Assembly: GCF_002258215.1 (NCBI RefSeq) | Contig: NZ_NEFY01000016.1 | Location: 1 to 55,504, forward strand | Length of the DNA: 55,504 nucleotides | DNA from: Marinobacter vinifirmus | GTDB lineage: Bacteria > Pseudomonadota > Gammaproteobacteria > Pseudomonadales > Oleiphilaceae | Direction of reading: 5' to 3' | Notes under the pieces: model-generated | Told to the model about the DNA's origin: nothing | What the model saw: the letters and a program-made list of their open reading frames with translations, nothing else | Databases searched by the model: none | Translations under genes and position numbers: made by a program | Shown here: one piece after another, positions 1 to 6,374 of the stretch | How positions within the stretch are numbered: the first letter of the stretch is position 1 | Layout: each line of letters begins with the position of its first letter

Positions 1-1384
1 GAGTTATTGTCAAATCTGGTGTATGAGCATCAGGCGGCGTCTCTGCCGGATTGATCATCCACCCGTTCTCCATCCCGAAACTGAACGTTATTCACGACCA
101 GCTTCAGTTGGTTAAACCCCTTGATCCGCTTCCAGCGTTTCTGGGCGGATTGGAGCAATTTAAATACCATCGATAACGTAGTGTCGCGGTTGCCACAGGA
201 CCGGCTTCGCTTGGTCCTCAGCCTGACTGTGGCGAAGGTGGACTCAATGGGATTCGTGGTCCTCAAGTGAATCCAGTGCGCTGCCGGGAAATCGTAAAAG
301 GCCAGCAGTTCATCCCGGTCTTTTTCGAGGTTTTCCATGGCCTTCGGGTACTTGTCCCGGAATCGCCTTAACGTGCTGTCAAAGGCTTTGTGAGCGCCAT
401 CACGGGTCTCCGCCAGATAGATCTCATGCAGGTCTGACTTCACCTTCGGCTGTACGGACTTGGGCAGCTTGTCCAGCACGTTGGCAGTCTTGTGAACCCA
501 GCACCTCTGGTGCCGGGTATCCGGAAACACCTTGCTCAGCGCTTTCCAGAAGCCCAAAGCCCCGTCGCCTACGGCCAGCTTGGGCGCATTGTCCAGGCCA
601 CGTTCACGCAAGCCGGTGAGCAGCTCTCGCCAGCTGGCTTCGGACTCGCGGTGGCCATCTTCCACCGCGACCAGCTCCTTGTGGCCATGCTCTGTGACCC
701 CGATAATCACCAGCAGGCAAAGTCGATCATCCAGACGAACATTGCTGTAGACACCGTCTGCCCACCAGTAGACGTAGCGCTTCTGGCCCAGGTCACGGCG
801 ACGCCAATCCTCGTGCTCCTTCAGCCACCGTGCCTTGAGCCGTGACACCGTGTTGGCGGACAGGCCCTTGGCCTGCTCGCCGACCAAGGCACTCAGGGCC
901 TCCTGAAAATTGCCAGAGGAGACACCGCGCAGGTAGAGCCAGGGGATGAGTTCATCCAGACTCTGGGCCCGCTTCAAATACGGTGGCAGGAGCTGACTGT
1001 TGAAGCGAATGCCGGAGCCGCTGCGGTCCCGGACCTTGGGCACCTGAACGTCAACATCTCCAACGCCTGTCTGAATGGTTCGCTTTGGTAAATGACCGTT
1101 TCGGACTACCGCCTTGCGACCATCGGGTGTCAATACATCGGCATACTGATCCAGTAGCCCCTGAAGCTCAGACTCGACAGCCCGCGCAATCAGGTCACGG
1201 GCACCCTGTCGGATCAGATCGTGCAAGGGATCGTTCGTGGTCGCCTCTGGTTGTGAAAGAGCATGCAGGTTAGACTTGGACATGGCGTATCCATCCTCTG
1301 TTGGTTGTGATCTTGGTGGTGATCAACCAACAGGATACGCCATCCTTTCAGCCTGCTTCCATACACCAGAAATCACCATAACTC
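1..1384 (-). mobile_element. IS256-family insertion sequence
   Basis: A single transposase gene is flanked by imperfect terminal inverted repeats. The left repeat (1-25) and the right repeat (1360-1384, read as its complement) match at 21 of 25 positions, both starting GAGTTAT and ending TCTGGTGTATG. The left end coincides with the window edge, so the target duplication cannot be checked and the outermost base is uncertain by one or two. The right end lies directly against the stop codon of the neighbouring P-like gene. Confidence 0.85.
30..1283 (-). CDS. IS256-family transposase
   Basis: A 417-residue DDE transposase of the IS256/mutator class, the usual length for the family. It would catalyse copying or movement of the surrounding insertion sequence. 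Visible family features are the central block with YVYWWADGVYSNVR and the following GVTEHGHKEL, the NAPKLAVGDGALGFWKAL block, QRCWVHKTANVLDKLP, and the C-terminal TTNPIESTFATVRLRT segment that holds the last acidic catalytic residue. The ATG lies just inside the right inverted repeat. The reading frame is intact, so the element may be active. Confidence 0.93.
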   Translation of the reverse strand: MSKSNLHALSQPEATTNDPLHDLIRQGARDLIARAVESELQGLLDQYADVLTPDGRKAVVRNGHLPKRTIQTGVGDVDVQVPKVRDRSGSGIRFNSQLLPPYLKRAQSLDELIPWLYLRGVSSGNFQEALSALVGEQAKGLSANTVSRLKARWLKEHEDWRRRDLGQKRYVYWWADGVYSNVRLDDRLCLLVIIGVTEHGHKELVAVEDGHRESEASWRELLTGLRERGLDNAPKLAVGDGALGFWKALSKVFPDTRHQRCWVHKTANVLDKLPKSVQPKVKSDLHEIYLAETRDGAHKAFDSTLRRFRDKYPKAMENLEKDRDELLAFYDFPAAHWIHLRTTNPIESTFATVRLRTKRSRSCGNRDTTLSMVFKLLQSAQKRWKRIKGFNQLKLVVNNVQFRDGERVDDQSGRDAA

Positions 1385-2047
1385 TCATGCCCGCAGCAGC
1401 TGGCGCATCCGGTTTAGGTGCCGTCGAGCGGTCTCAGGATCCGCAGGGCGCGGCGCTGGCTGCTCCGGCAGGCCTCGCGGAATTTCAGCCGATAGATCCT
1501 CTCCATCAGCCACACGCCTCACGGCGATTTCGTAGGCTCTGATAAACAAGCGCCTTGTCTCAGTGGCGGGGAGCGTACATAGATCATGGCTGCTGATTTC
1601 TCTCGCCGCCACTCTCACGGCTGGATGACTCCACCTGCTGTGATCAGCGGCTGGGTGGGCCATAGCACAGGCCTCGCGGTATGCGTCCTCGGGGGAGGGG
1701 AGGCCGAGCGACTCCGGGTCTGGCTGGCACCACTGGATGAATTGACCCACGCTAGGCCAGAACGGACTATTGGAGCGCCGAGCTCGACGCAGGCCCCACT
1801 GGAGCTGCTCTTCAGTCGTTACCCCAGATTCCACCAGGGCTCGTGTCCAGCTCCGCTTAGCGGCGGCTAGATCTGCCTGACCCGGATAGGACTGCCGCCA
1901 CGCGGGGAACAATGCCTGTAGATCAGCAAAAAGCCGGTTGATGACTCCCGCCGCTGCCCGGAACTGCTCCGGATCCGGCTGGTTAGGTGTGCGGGGAGGC
2001 CGATTGGCCCCCACCGCCTGTGAAACGACGTCGCTGATATGTTGCAT
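1385..2047 (-). CDS. lambda P-like helicase loader
   Basis: A 220-residue protein resembling bacteriophage lambda replication protein P, which brings the host DnaB helicase to the origin bound by the initiator. The central region (roughly residues 35-105) follows lambda P closely, including the pattern ALFPAW...W..AL.E.GVTTEEQL..GLRRARR..SPF.PSVGQFIQWC. The ATG at 2047 overlaps the TGA of the upstream O-like gene (TGATG) and has a GAGGGAGG ribosome-binding site, arguing for translational coupling. Its stop codon touches the IS256 end at 1384, so the insertion may have removed a few C-terminal residues. Lambda P is 233 residues. Confidence 0.78.
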   Translation of the reverse strand: MQHISDVVSQAVGANRPPRTPNQPDPEQFRAAAGVINRLFADLQALFPAWRQSYPGQADLAAAKRSWTRALVESGVTTEEQLQWGLRRARRSNSPFWPSVGQFIQWCQPDPESLGLPSPEDAYREACAMAHPAADHSRWSHPAVRVAAREISSHDLCTLPATETRRLFIRAYEIAVRRVADGEDLSAEIPRGLPEQPAPRPADPETARRHLNRMRQLLRA

Positions 2048-2772
2048 CACCAACCTCCCTCGGCCCAGCTCGTGTCAGATAGCGTATCCACGGGTGAGAC
2101 GGTTTTATGGGGAGTGCGGTCACGCTCAGCGAACTGCTGCCCACGAATCACCCATGTGCGCCATGCGGCCTGTAGGGCCTCCTGTGAGCGATACCGCTGA
2201 TCCACGCCACGAGGATGTGTCTGAAAAACCTGGGTTTCCCACTGGAGGTCGACGAGCGGGGCGTTTTCCACCGCCCATGTCCGCATCTCATCAGTCACGA
2301 CCAGATCGCGGCGGGTAAACTCTCTCTGTTTTTTTGAATCTATTTTTTCTGGATCTGTATTTTTTATATCGCCGGGTTTACCGGCGACGGGTGAACCATC
2401 GACGGCTGATCCATCGACGGAAAACACGTCCATGGTTGCACCATGCCCTGGATTTCCGTCTGTGGTGTTGCCCGTCCGGGTTTGGGTCTCCTGATACACC
2501 TCGGACACCCAGTCCCATGTGCCATCAGACCGTCTCGATTTGATTCGTACCAGATAGCCAGAACTTTCCAGTTCAGCGAGCAGGCGGCGCAGTTTATCTC
2601 GTCCAATCGCGCACTCCTGTTGCAGCTGATATGGGCGAACCTCCCAGTTGGGCGGACGTGAAATCAGTTTCACTAGCAGCCCCAGAGCATCGAGGGAGAG
2701 GCGTGGATCGCGGATAGTGCGGTTTGGCAGGACGGTGAACTCCTGCCCCTGAGCTCGACGAATAACGCTCAT
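2047..2772 (-). CDS. lambda O-like replication initiator
   Basis: A 241-residue protein with an N-terminal winged-helix domain (about residues 1-85, containing DPRLSLDALGLLVKL and IGRDKLRRLLAELESSGYLVR), a low-complexity linker rich in D, G and S, and a C-terminal segment. Phage and plasmid replication initiators that pair with a P-type loader have this layout. The ATG at 2772 is preferred because of its G-rich upstream stretch and because it overlaps the stop codon of the preceding gene (ATGA); an in-frame GTG at 2793 is possible. The linker-coding DNA contains three contiguous 15-bp repeats followed by an AT-rich tract, as lambda ori does within gene O. Function is inferred from layout and the neighbouring P-like gene. 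Confidence 0.65.
   Translation of the reverse strand: MSVIRRAQGQEFTVLPNRTIRDPRLSLDALGLLVKLISRPPNWEVRPYQLQQECAIGRDKLRRLLAELESSGYLVRIKSRRSDGTWDWVSEVYQETQTRTGNTTDGNPGHGATMDVFSVDGSAVDGSPVAGKPGDIKNTDPEKIDSKKQREFTRRDLVVTDEMRTWAVENAPLVDLQWETQVFQTHPRGVDQRYRSQEALQAAWRTWVIRGQQFAERDRTPHKTVSPVDTLSDTSWAEGGW
2328..2422. other. candidate replication origin (iterons plus AT-rich tract)
   Basis: Three direct repeats of 15 bp lie end to end at 2378-2392 (TTACCGGCGACGGGT), 2393-2407 (GAACCATCGACGGCT) and 2408-2422 (GATCCATCGACGGAA), sharing a CC..CGACGG core. Next to them, 2328-2370 is a tract of T-runs and AT-rich sequence. Read in the direction of the O-like gene, the order is repeats then AT-rich tract, as in lambda ori. 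Binding and replication activity are inference. Confidence 0.6.
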
Positions 2773-3008
2773 GCCGCACCCCCCACTGACCACTGGCGGG
2801 GCTCACGACGAGCGAGCTCGCGGTCTACGATCTGCTCAGCTCGCTCACGAATGTTGATGCGACCCTCGCGCATGAGGGCGGCGACGCAGTAGGAGCGGTA
2901 GCCGTAGCTGCCGTAGGCGTAGGTGATATCCAGCATGAGCTGGAAAAGTTCCGACGAAACAACGTTATTGACGCGCTGATGATGGGGATTACGTTGATTA
3001 AAACGCAT
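2769..3008 (-). CDS. small hypothetical protein upstream of the replication genes
   Basis: A 79-residue protein of unknown function, first gene of the minus-strand replication operon. No family is recognised. The middle contains a Y/G/S-rich stretch (AYGSYGYRSYCVAALMREG) and the C-terminal third is charged (INIRERAEQIVDRELARREP). The ATG at 3008 is chosen over an upstream in-frame alternative because a GAGG ribosome-binding site lies about 10 nt before it. That site is in the 3' arm of a stem-loop (3018-3046). The stop codon overlaps the next start (ATGA at 2772-2769), so it is co-translated with the O-like initiator and may be a replication accessory or copy-control protein. Confidence 0.6.
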   Translation of the reverse strand: MRFNQRNPHHQRVNNVVSSELFQLMLDITYAYGSYGYRSYCVAALMREGRINIRERAEQIVDRELARREPRQWSVGGAA

Positions 3009-3328
3009 AATAAAAAACCTCAACAAAAACAAACTGATAGTTGAGGCACTGCGCTCGCGGCTGTCTGGGGGACAGACAGCACTCGGCCCCGGTTGTGCCG
3101 ATCCGGGGGTTAGTGGCGAGACGCATAAAGGAACCGACGAGCAACGCTCGCGGTTTACCCGCCCACGCTGGCCGCTGGCGCGGCTGCCTGGACTCGCGGC
3201 GGAAAAACCCGCTTTCCGTACTATTCACATCCAGCAGTGCTGGAAGGGGGGCTAAAAAGCCTATTTTTCAATAGTTTGAATGCTGTTTCTTTTCAGAGGC
3301 CAGCTACCTACTTTTTATGCGCCGGAGG
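3009..3328. other. leader with a run of stem-loops
   Basis: This gene-free stretch precedes the replication operon. It holds several perfect stem-loops with unrelated stems: 3018-3024 with 3040-3046 (CCTCAAC/GTTGAGG), 3060-3067 with 3073-3080 (GCTGTCTG/CAGACAGC), 3087-3092 with 3103-3108 (CCCCGG/CCGGGG), and 3133-3154 (CGAGC/GCTCG core). Near 3258-3276 a copy of the ATAGGC operator-like sequence is present with a TTGAAA box on the minus strand. No convincing open reading frame is seen. Confidence 0.5.
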
Positions 3329-3463
3329 TCAACCGGCGAAACCAGATACCAACACGGCTCCGGCGAGCTTGCTGACGAATGCAAGCACATCCAGCCCTAC
3401 CAACTCCAGAGCGGCGAGGGCGGCGACTGCTCCCAGCAACTTAATCTCAATATGTGCGGTCAT
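3329..3463 (-). CDS. 44-residue small membrane-like protein
   Basis: A short reading frame of 44 codons encoding a strongly hydrophobic, alanine- and leucine-rich peptide (begins MTAHIEIKLLGAVAALAALE, ends GAVLVSGFAG). The composition suggests one or two membrane helices. It is supported by a GAGGAT ribosome-binding site about 8 nt before the ATG and by a near-consensus promoter (TTGACA, 17-bp spacer, TATTAT) just upstream at 3492-3520. No family is recognised. It could be a small membrane regulator, an entry-exclusion peptide or a toxin-like peptide; the sequence does not decide. Confidence 0.55.
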   Translation of the reverse strand: MTAHIEIKLLGAVAALAALELVGLDVLAFVSKLAGAVLVSGFAG

Positions 3464-3491
3464 GGAAACATCCTCATCTGATCACAGTTTT

Positions 3492-3520
3492 ATAATAGGC
3501 CGTAAAGGCCTATTTGTCAA
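3492..3520 (-). promoter_or_regulatory. promoter with operator-like dyad
   Basis: On the minus strand, TTGACA (3520-3515) and TATTAT (3497-3492) are separated by 17 bp. The spacer contains the dyad AATAGGCC-N5-GGCCTATT (3494-3514). The same arrangement occurs at 4903-4930, which suggests a shared repressor. It would drive the 44-residue gene. Confidence 0.65.
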
Positions 3521-3563
3521 CGCCTCACAATCAGATTTTACCCTAGCCTGATCCTGAGCCCTC

Positions 3564-3589
3564 CCTCTGGAATTGCCCAAAATGGGCGG
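3564..3589 (-). promoter_or_regulatory. CUP-like upstream element, copy E
   Basis: On the minus strand this reads CGCCCATTTTGGGCAATTCC followed by AGAGG. It is a member of the repeated GCRCCCAAAACGGGCAA element found upstream of four other genes of the same mobile element. Here it lies 126 nt before the start of the 44-residue gene, further than the 87-92 nt seen for the other copies. Confidence 0.6.
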
Positions 3590-3608
3590 AAAGAGCAGGT
3601 TGGGGCGA

Positions 3609-3770
3609 GGGTCTCGAAAAGGACTTTTTCGAGACCCGGTTTGCAGATGACGGTAGGCGACTACACGAGCAGGTCTCGTAAAAGACTTTTATGAGACCGT
3701 GCTGGGCTTAGCTGCTTGCTCCTCCACGGATCAACATGCCAACAGTCCCGTAAAGGGCTTTTATGGGACT
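3609..3770. repeat. three consecutive related stem-loops
   Basis: Three hairpins lie in a row: 3609-3637 (12-bp perfect stem GGGTCTCGAAAA), 3672-3698 (stem GGTCTCGTAAAA with one G-T wobble) and 3744-3770 (stem AGTCCCGTAAA with a wobble at the same place). The second and third have compensating changes at several stem positions, so the structure, not the sequence, looks conserved. They follow the stop codon of the HTH regulator at once and may act as RNA structures, terminators or protein-binding sites. Confidence 0.6.
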
Positions 3771-4118
3771 TTATTTGTGACCATTTTCATCGGTTTCCTC
3801 CAAACCGCCTGTTTCGGGGCTCTCTCCGCGCCAGATAAATCCCAACCCCGCCTCAGCACACAGAATTGCCCACGCGGCGTAGGGGATCCGGGACTCGCCA
3901 CCAATCCACCGTCTCACAGTGCGAGAACCCTTACCTGAGCCTGAGCCGGTAGATGATGCGCCGCACAGACTGGCAAGCTCCACGTGAGTCAATTTCCGCT
4001 TCCCTCGTGCTCTCGCTGCTAATCGGACTACGAGACGAATTTCCTCTGCCGTAGGCGGTTCCCAGTGCGGGAACGACCGGAGAGTTTCCGGTCGCAGCTG
4101 TTCCTCTTCTTTTGTCAT
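3771..4118 (-). CDS. HTH-type transcriptional regulator
   Basis: A 115-residue, probably DNA-binding protein. The central part (about residues 40-90: KLTHVELASLCGAS...SRTVRRWIGGESRIPYAAWAIL) reads as a helix-turn-helix of the Cro/XRE or YdaS type, in which a pattern like SRTVRRWIGG forms the recognition region. The ATG at 4118 is chosen because GGGAGAAG precedes it; an upstream GTG at 4151 would place the start inside a GGAGCCC/GGGCTCC hairpin. It is downstream of and co-directional with the 218-residue gene. It is the best visible candidate for the repressor acting on the repeated operators of this element, which is inference only. Confidence 0.6.
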   Translation of the reverse strand: MTKEEEQLRPETLRSFPHWEPPTAEEIRLVVRLAARARGKRKLTHVELASLCGASSTGSGSGKGSRTVRRWIGGESRIPYAAWAILCAEAGLGFIWRGESPETGGLEETDENGHK

Positions 4119-4131
4119 TCGCTTCTCCCGG

Positions 4132-4149
4132 AGCCCCGAAGGGCTCCTC
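4132..4149. repeat. intercistronic stem-loop
   Basis: A GAGCCC/GGGCTC stem with a CGAA loop sits between the 218-residue gene and the regulator gene. It is one of many short stem-loops with different stems in this element. Confidence 0.5.
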
Positions 4150-4160
4150 ACTTATCCTAC

Positions 4161-4817
4161 TCACGTGAGGCTTAAACGAGGCAAATGGTCTATGCATCCA
4201 GTGAGTTCAGGTATATTTAATCCTTCCAATTCCTTGATTTCTTGAATAATTTCTAGTGATACGAGCCGGAACTTTTCCCCACACGAGCCCACCAGCACCT
4301 CCGGATGAATCGCACGAACTTTTACGCTGTAGCTGGGAGTGCTAGGAGTTGCGTATTCCTTGTTTAACTCCACCTCAGCATCAGGACTGATTCGCACAAT
4401 GCGAAATGCCTCTTCGCGTTTTCGCTTATTCTCCTCTAGTCGTCGTTTGAGCAGCGACAGGTCTTCCTCTAATTCCGGATCTTCAACTACGTCCACTTCC
4501 TGCAGGACTTTCCGAATCGCGTTTGTTGAGCTCAGTCCCTGTTTGGCGTCATCAAGCGCATACCCCAGCCACTTGCGTTTTTCGAGAAAACTTAGAATTT
4601 GGGCGCGATCATCGCGAATGATCAATGGCTCTAAAATTACAGTGGTGCCATGCCGTGATTCTATGGAGTGATCCACGCAGAAAAACGCCCCTGTGAAGCC
4701 TTCCTGCAAATTTGTTGACCTGTCATTAATGATCAGCTTCACCCTATAACTGCGGCCTGGAACCTCGCAGGTGAAATACTTCCGCCCTCGTTTAACAATT
4801 TTCAGCTCTTTCATCAT
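4161..4817 (-). CDS. hypothetical protein of the mobile element
   Basis: A 218-residue protein with no recognised family. The N-terminal half is rich in beta-type sequence (KYFTCEVPGRSYRVKLII). Residues about 110-145 are a charged, helical, probably coiled-coil stretch (EDPELEEDLSLLKRRLEENK). The C-terminal part repeats a beta-like pattern around SYSVKVRAIHPEVLVG. The start ATG at 4817 has AGGAG six nt upstream; ATG at 4814 is the alternative. It is transcribed with the HTH regulator 42 nt downstream and has its own promoter at 4903-4930, so it may be regulatory or accessory to transfer. Confidence 0.55.
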   Translation of the reverse strand: MMKELKIVKRGRKYFTCEVPGRSYRVKLIINDRSTNLQEGFTGAFFCVDHSIESRHGTTVILEPLIIRDDRAQILSFLEKRKWLGYALDDAKQGLSSTNAIRKVLQEVDVVEDPELEEDLSLLKRRLEENKRKREEAFRIVRISPDAEVELNKEYATPSTPSYSVKVRAIHPEVLVGSCGEKFRLVSLEIIQEIKELEGLNIPELTGCIDHLPRLSLT

Positions 4818-4902
4818 CTCTTTCTCCTAAACACTTGAGCACGTTGGCTACGCTCCCTCGGCTGTCCGAGAACTTGGTGTCAGAAGCACACTTCTAAATC
4901 TT

Positions 4903-4930
4903 ATTGTAGGACATAATGGCCTATTTTCAA
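4903..4930 (-). promoter_or_regulatory. promoter with ATAGGCC operator-like spacer
   Basis: On the minus strand, TTGAAA (4930-4925) and TACAAT (4908-4903) are separated by 16 bp whose sequence (ATAGGCCATTATGTCC) resembles the spacer of the promoter at 3492-3520. It would drive the 218-residue gene and regulator. The divergent lipoprotein gene starts from the other side of the same intergenic region. Confidence 0.6.
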
Positions 4931-4966
4931 TAGTAGCAACGACCTTTTAAATTAACATTTTGTTAT

Positions 4967-4994
4967 GCGCCCAAAACGGGCAATTCCAGAGGCC
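4967..4994 (+). promoter_or_regulatory. CUP-like upstream element, copy D
   Basis: Begins GCGCCCAAAACGGGCAATTC and continues to AGAGGCC. It is nearly identical to copy E on the other strand and shares GCRCCCAAAACGGGCAA with copies A-C. A possible -10 box, TGTTAT, directly precedes it. It starts 92 nt before the lipoprotein ATG at 5059. Confidence 0.65.
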
Positions 4995-5058
4995 AGCGTT
5001 TTCTGGGGCGTGTGAAATCATTTCTCCTGCATCAAGCAACAACCATAGGAGAAGCGAC

Positions 5059-5592
5059 ATGAAACCTGTTCCGACCAAACAACTCTCAAAAATCGTCGTG
5101 GCTCTGGGCATGACCACTGTAATGGCGGGATGTTCTACCGTGACAGACTACATCCACTCGATTCATGGTGATCAGCCCCACTCCGGATATAAATCCACAG
5201 AAACCGCTGAATATACATTCGAAGAACAGCGCATTGGCGGGAAAACAATTTGCTCGGCCACTTACAAAATAGGATCCGATTCAATTATTGACTTTGAAAA
5301 CATTATAGATACTGCTGACGCAATTAATAACGAGCATAAAGTTCAGGAGCGATGCACTTCTTTTGAGATGGATCTCGAAAATTACATGTATAGGACCGGA
5401 TCTGACAATTTTTATCTGTTTTTGGATCAGCGAAACCTTCCGAGTCGCTGTGGTCTTTTTTATGGCGACAGTGCAACCCCAGATAATGTAACAGAAGAAC
5501 TAGAGTGGGAGCTGGCATCAACCGACTTATTTGATTGTCGCTATTTCTCTGTGCGCGATATGGCAGAGGAAATGCGCACAGTATTGAAATAA
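5059..5592 (+). CDS. putative lipoprotein of the mobile element
   Basis: A 177-residue protein with a lipoprotein signal peptide. A basic start (MKPVPTKQLSK) is followed by a hydrophobic stretch and the lipobox VMAGC, so the mature protein would begin at Cys23 and be anchored in the outer or inner membrane. The mature part contains four further cysteines (in TICSATY, ERCTSF, SRCGLF and FDCRYF) that could form disulphides in the periplasm. The ATG at 5059 has a GGAGAAG ribosome-binding site, and the gene sits 92 nt after a CUP-like element. No family is recognised. Its position before the transfer genes suggests a role in mating, surface exclusion or cell-envelope adaptation. Confidence 0.7.
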   Translation: MKPVPTKQLSKIVVALGMTTVMAGCSTVTDYIHSIHGDQPHSGYKSTETAEYTFEEQRIGGKTICSATYKIGSDSIIDFENIIDTADAINNEHKVQERCTSFEMDLENYMYRTGSDNFYLFLDQRNLPSRCGLFYGDSATPDNVTEELEWELASTDLFDCRYFSVRDMAEEMRTVLK

Positions 5593-5604
5593 CGAGGTGG
5601 AATC

Positions 5605-6024
5605 ATGGCAAAAAGAAATGTTTACTCGCTAGACAGCCCTCACACATGTTTCCAATGTTGCGGTAGCGCCTATTTGCGGATACTGGAAGAGGCCGCTGAT
5701 TCGTTAACACCAGAAGAATGTATCAGCGTTATTGTTCATAGGCTGGCAATTCTCGGTGAAAAACGCCGGGAATATGCAATCAAAAAGCTGGCTGAACAAT
5801 ACCTGCGTCTGATCGACTTCACCCCGAGCCTAGCGGCTCGGGGGCCCCAGAGGGGAATCGAAAAACCAGGTCTTCGACCTGATTTTTCTCCACACCCCAC
5901 TCACCGCGAGTGGGCTGTCTCATCCGGCGCTGTTGCGCCGTCTGAGGGGACTCCCTGCAAGCCTCTGGCTGCGGAGTCAGAAGGGAGTCATGAACGAAGC
6001 CGTAAAGCTCAGGAGGGACACTAA
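5605..6024 (+). CDS. small hypothetical protein; C-terminal half overlaps hairpin array
   Basis: A 139-residue reading frame with a GAGG ribosome-binding site seven nt before the ATG, just after the lipoprotein gene. The first 73 residues look like a real folded domain: a cysteine cluster (CFQCC) and two helices (LEEAADSLTPEECISVIVHRL, then KKLAEQYLRLIDF). From residue 74 the sequence is low-complexity, rich in P, G and R, because the DNA there (5825-5985) is a chain of stem-loops. The stop TAA overlaps the next ATG (TAATG). The N-terminal domain may be a transfer accessory; the tail is probably a by-product of non-coding DNA. Confidence 0.5.
   Translation: MAKRNVYSLDSPHTCFQCCGSAYLRILEEAADSLTPEECISVIVHRLAILGEKRREYAIKKLAEQYLRLIDFTPSLAARGPQRGIEKPGLRPDFSPHPTHREWAVSSGAVAPSEGTPCKPLAAESEGSHERSRKAQEGH
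5825..5990. other. hairpin array, candidate oriT
   Basis: Successive stem-loops occur at about 5822-5842 (CGAGCC/GGCTCG), 5852-5880 (GAAAAACCAGGT/ACCTGATTTTTC), 5896-5914 (CCCACTC/GAGTGGG), 5925-5938 (GGCGC/GCGCC) and a larger nested one (GACTCCCT/AGGGAGTC) near 5949-5988. They lie immediately before the TrwA-, TrwB- and TrwC-like genes, the usual place of oriT in MOBF plasmids such as R388. A GTCT step (CTGTCTCATCC, about 5915-5925) could be the nick region. The nic site itself cannot be proven by reading. Confidence 0.45.
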
Positions 6025-6374
6025 TGGGAGTCAGTAAGGCGTACAGGATCCAGATCTATCCCAGCCGAGCTGTTCATGTGCTGCTGAAAGATTTGGCTCA
6101 GGAGTCTGGGCAAACCATCAGTAAAACGGCAGTTAGTCTTATTGAGCAGGCCCTAAATGATGACTCGGTTTTGAATGAGGCCAGAGAGATTCGGAGGGAT
6201 CAGAGGCATATCTATGAGCAGCTGATAAATCTGCTCTCAATAAACATGGCCACGGTTGATTACCTGCTTAAAAAAACTTGCTCTGAGCAGGAAATGATTG
6301 AAGCAAAACAGGTGATTGCTGAACGAACAAATGCTTTACGCCAACATTTTTCAGGAGGTGATGAAAATGCCTGA
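6024..6374 (+). CDS. TrwA-like ribbon-helix-helix relaxosome protein
   Basis: A 116-residue protein directly upstream of the coupling-protein and relaxase genes. The first 50 residues (YRIQIYPSRAVHVLLKDLAQ...TISKTAVSLIEQALN) have the ribbon-helix-helix pattern of a beta strand followed by two helices. The remainder is helical. In R388, TrwA binds oriT, represses the trw transfer operon and stimulates TrwB. The size, fold and position here match that role. The start overlaps the previous stop codon and the stop overlaps the start of the next gene by 8 bp, so the three transfer genes form one translationally coupled operon. Assignment is by fold and synteny, not close sequence identity. Confidence 0.65.
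   Translation: MGVSKAYRIQIYPSRAVHVLLKDLAQESGQTISKTAVSLIEQALNDDSVLNEAREIRRDQRHIYEQLINLLSINMATVDYLLKKTCSEQEMIEAKQVIAERTNALRQHFSGGDENA

Noticed and set aside
4118..4151. Upstream GTG start for the HTH regulator
   Set aside because: It would code through a GGAGCCC/GGGCTCC hairpin and lacks a ribosome-binding site, whereas ATG 4118 has one.
5825..6024. Conserved second domain in the 139-residue protein
   Set aside because: The residues come from a chain of stem-loops and are low-complexity; treated as candidate oriT instead.
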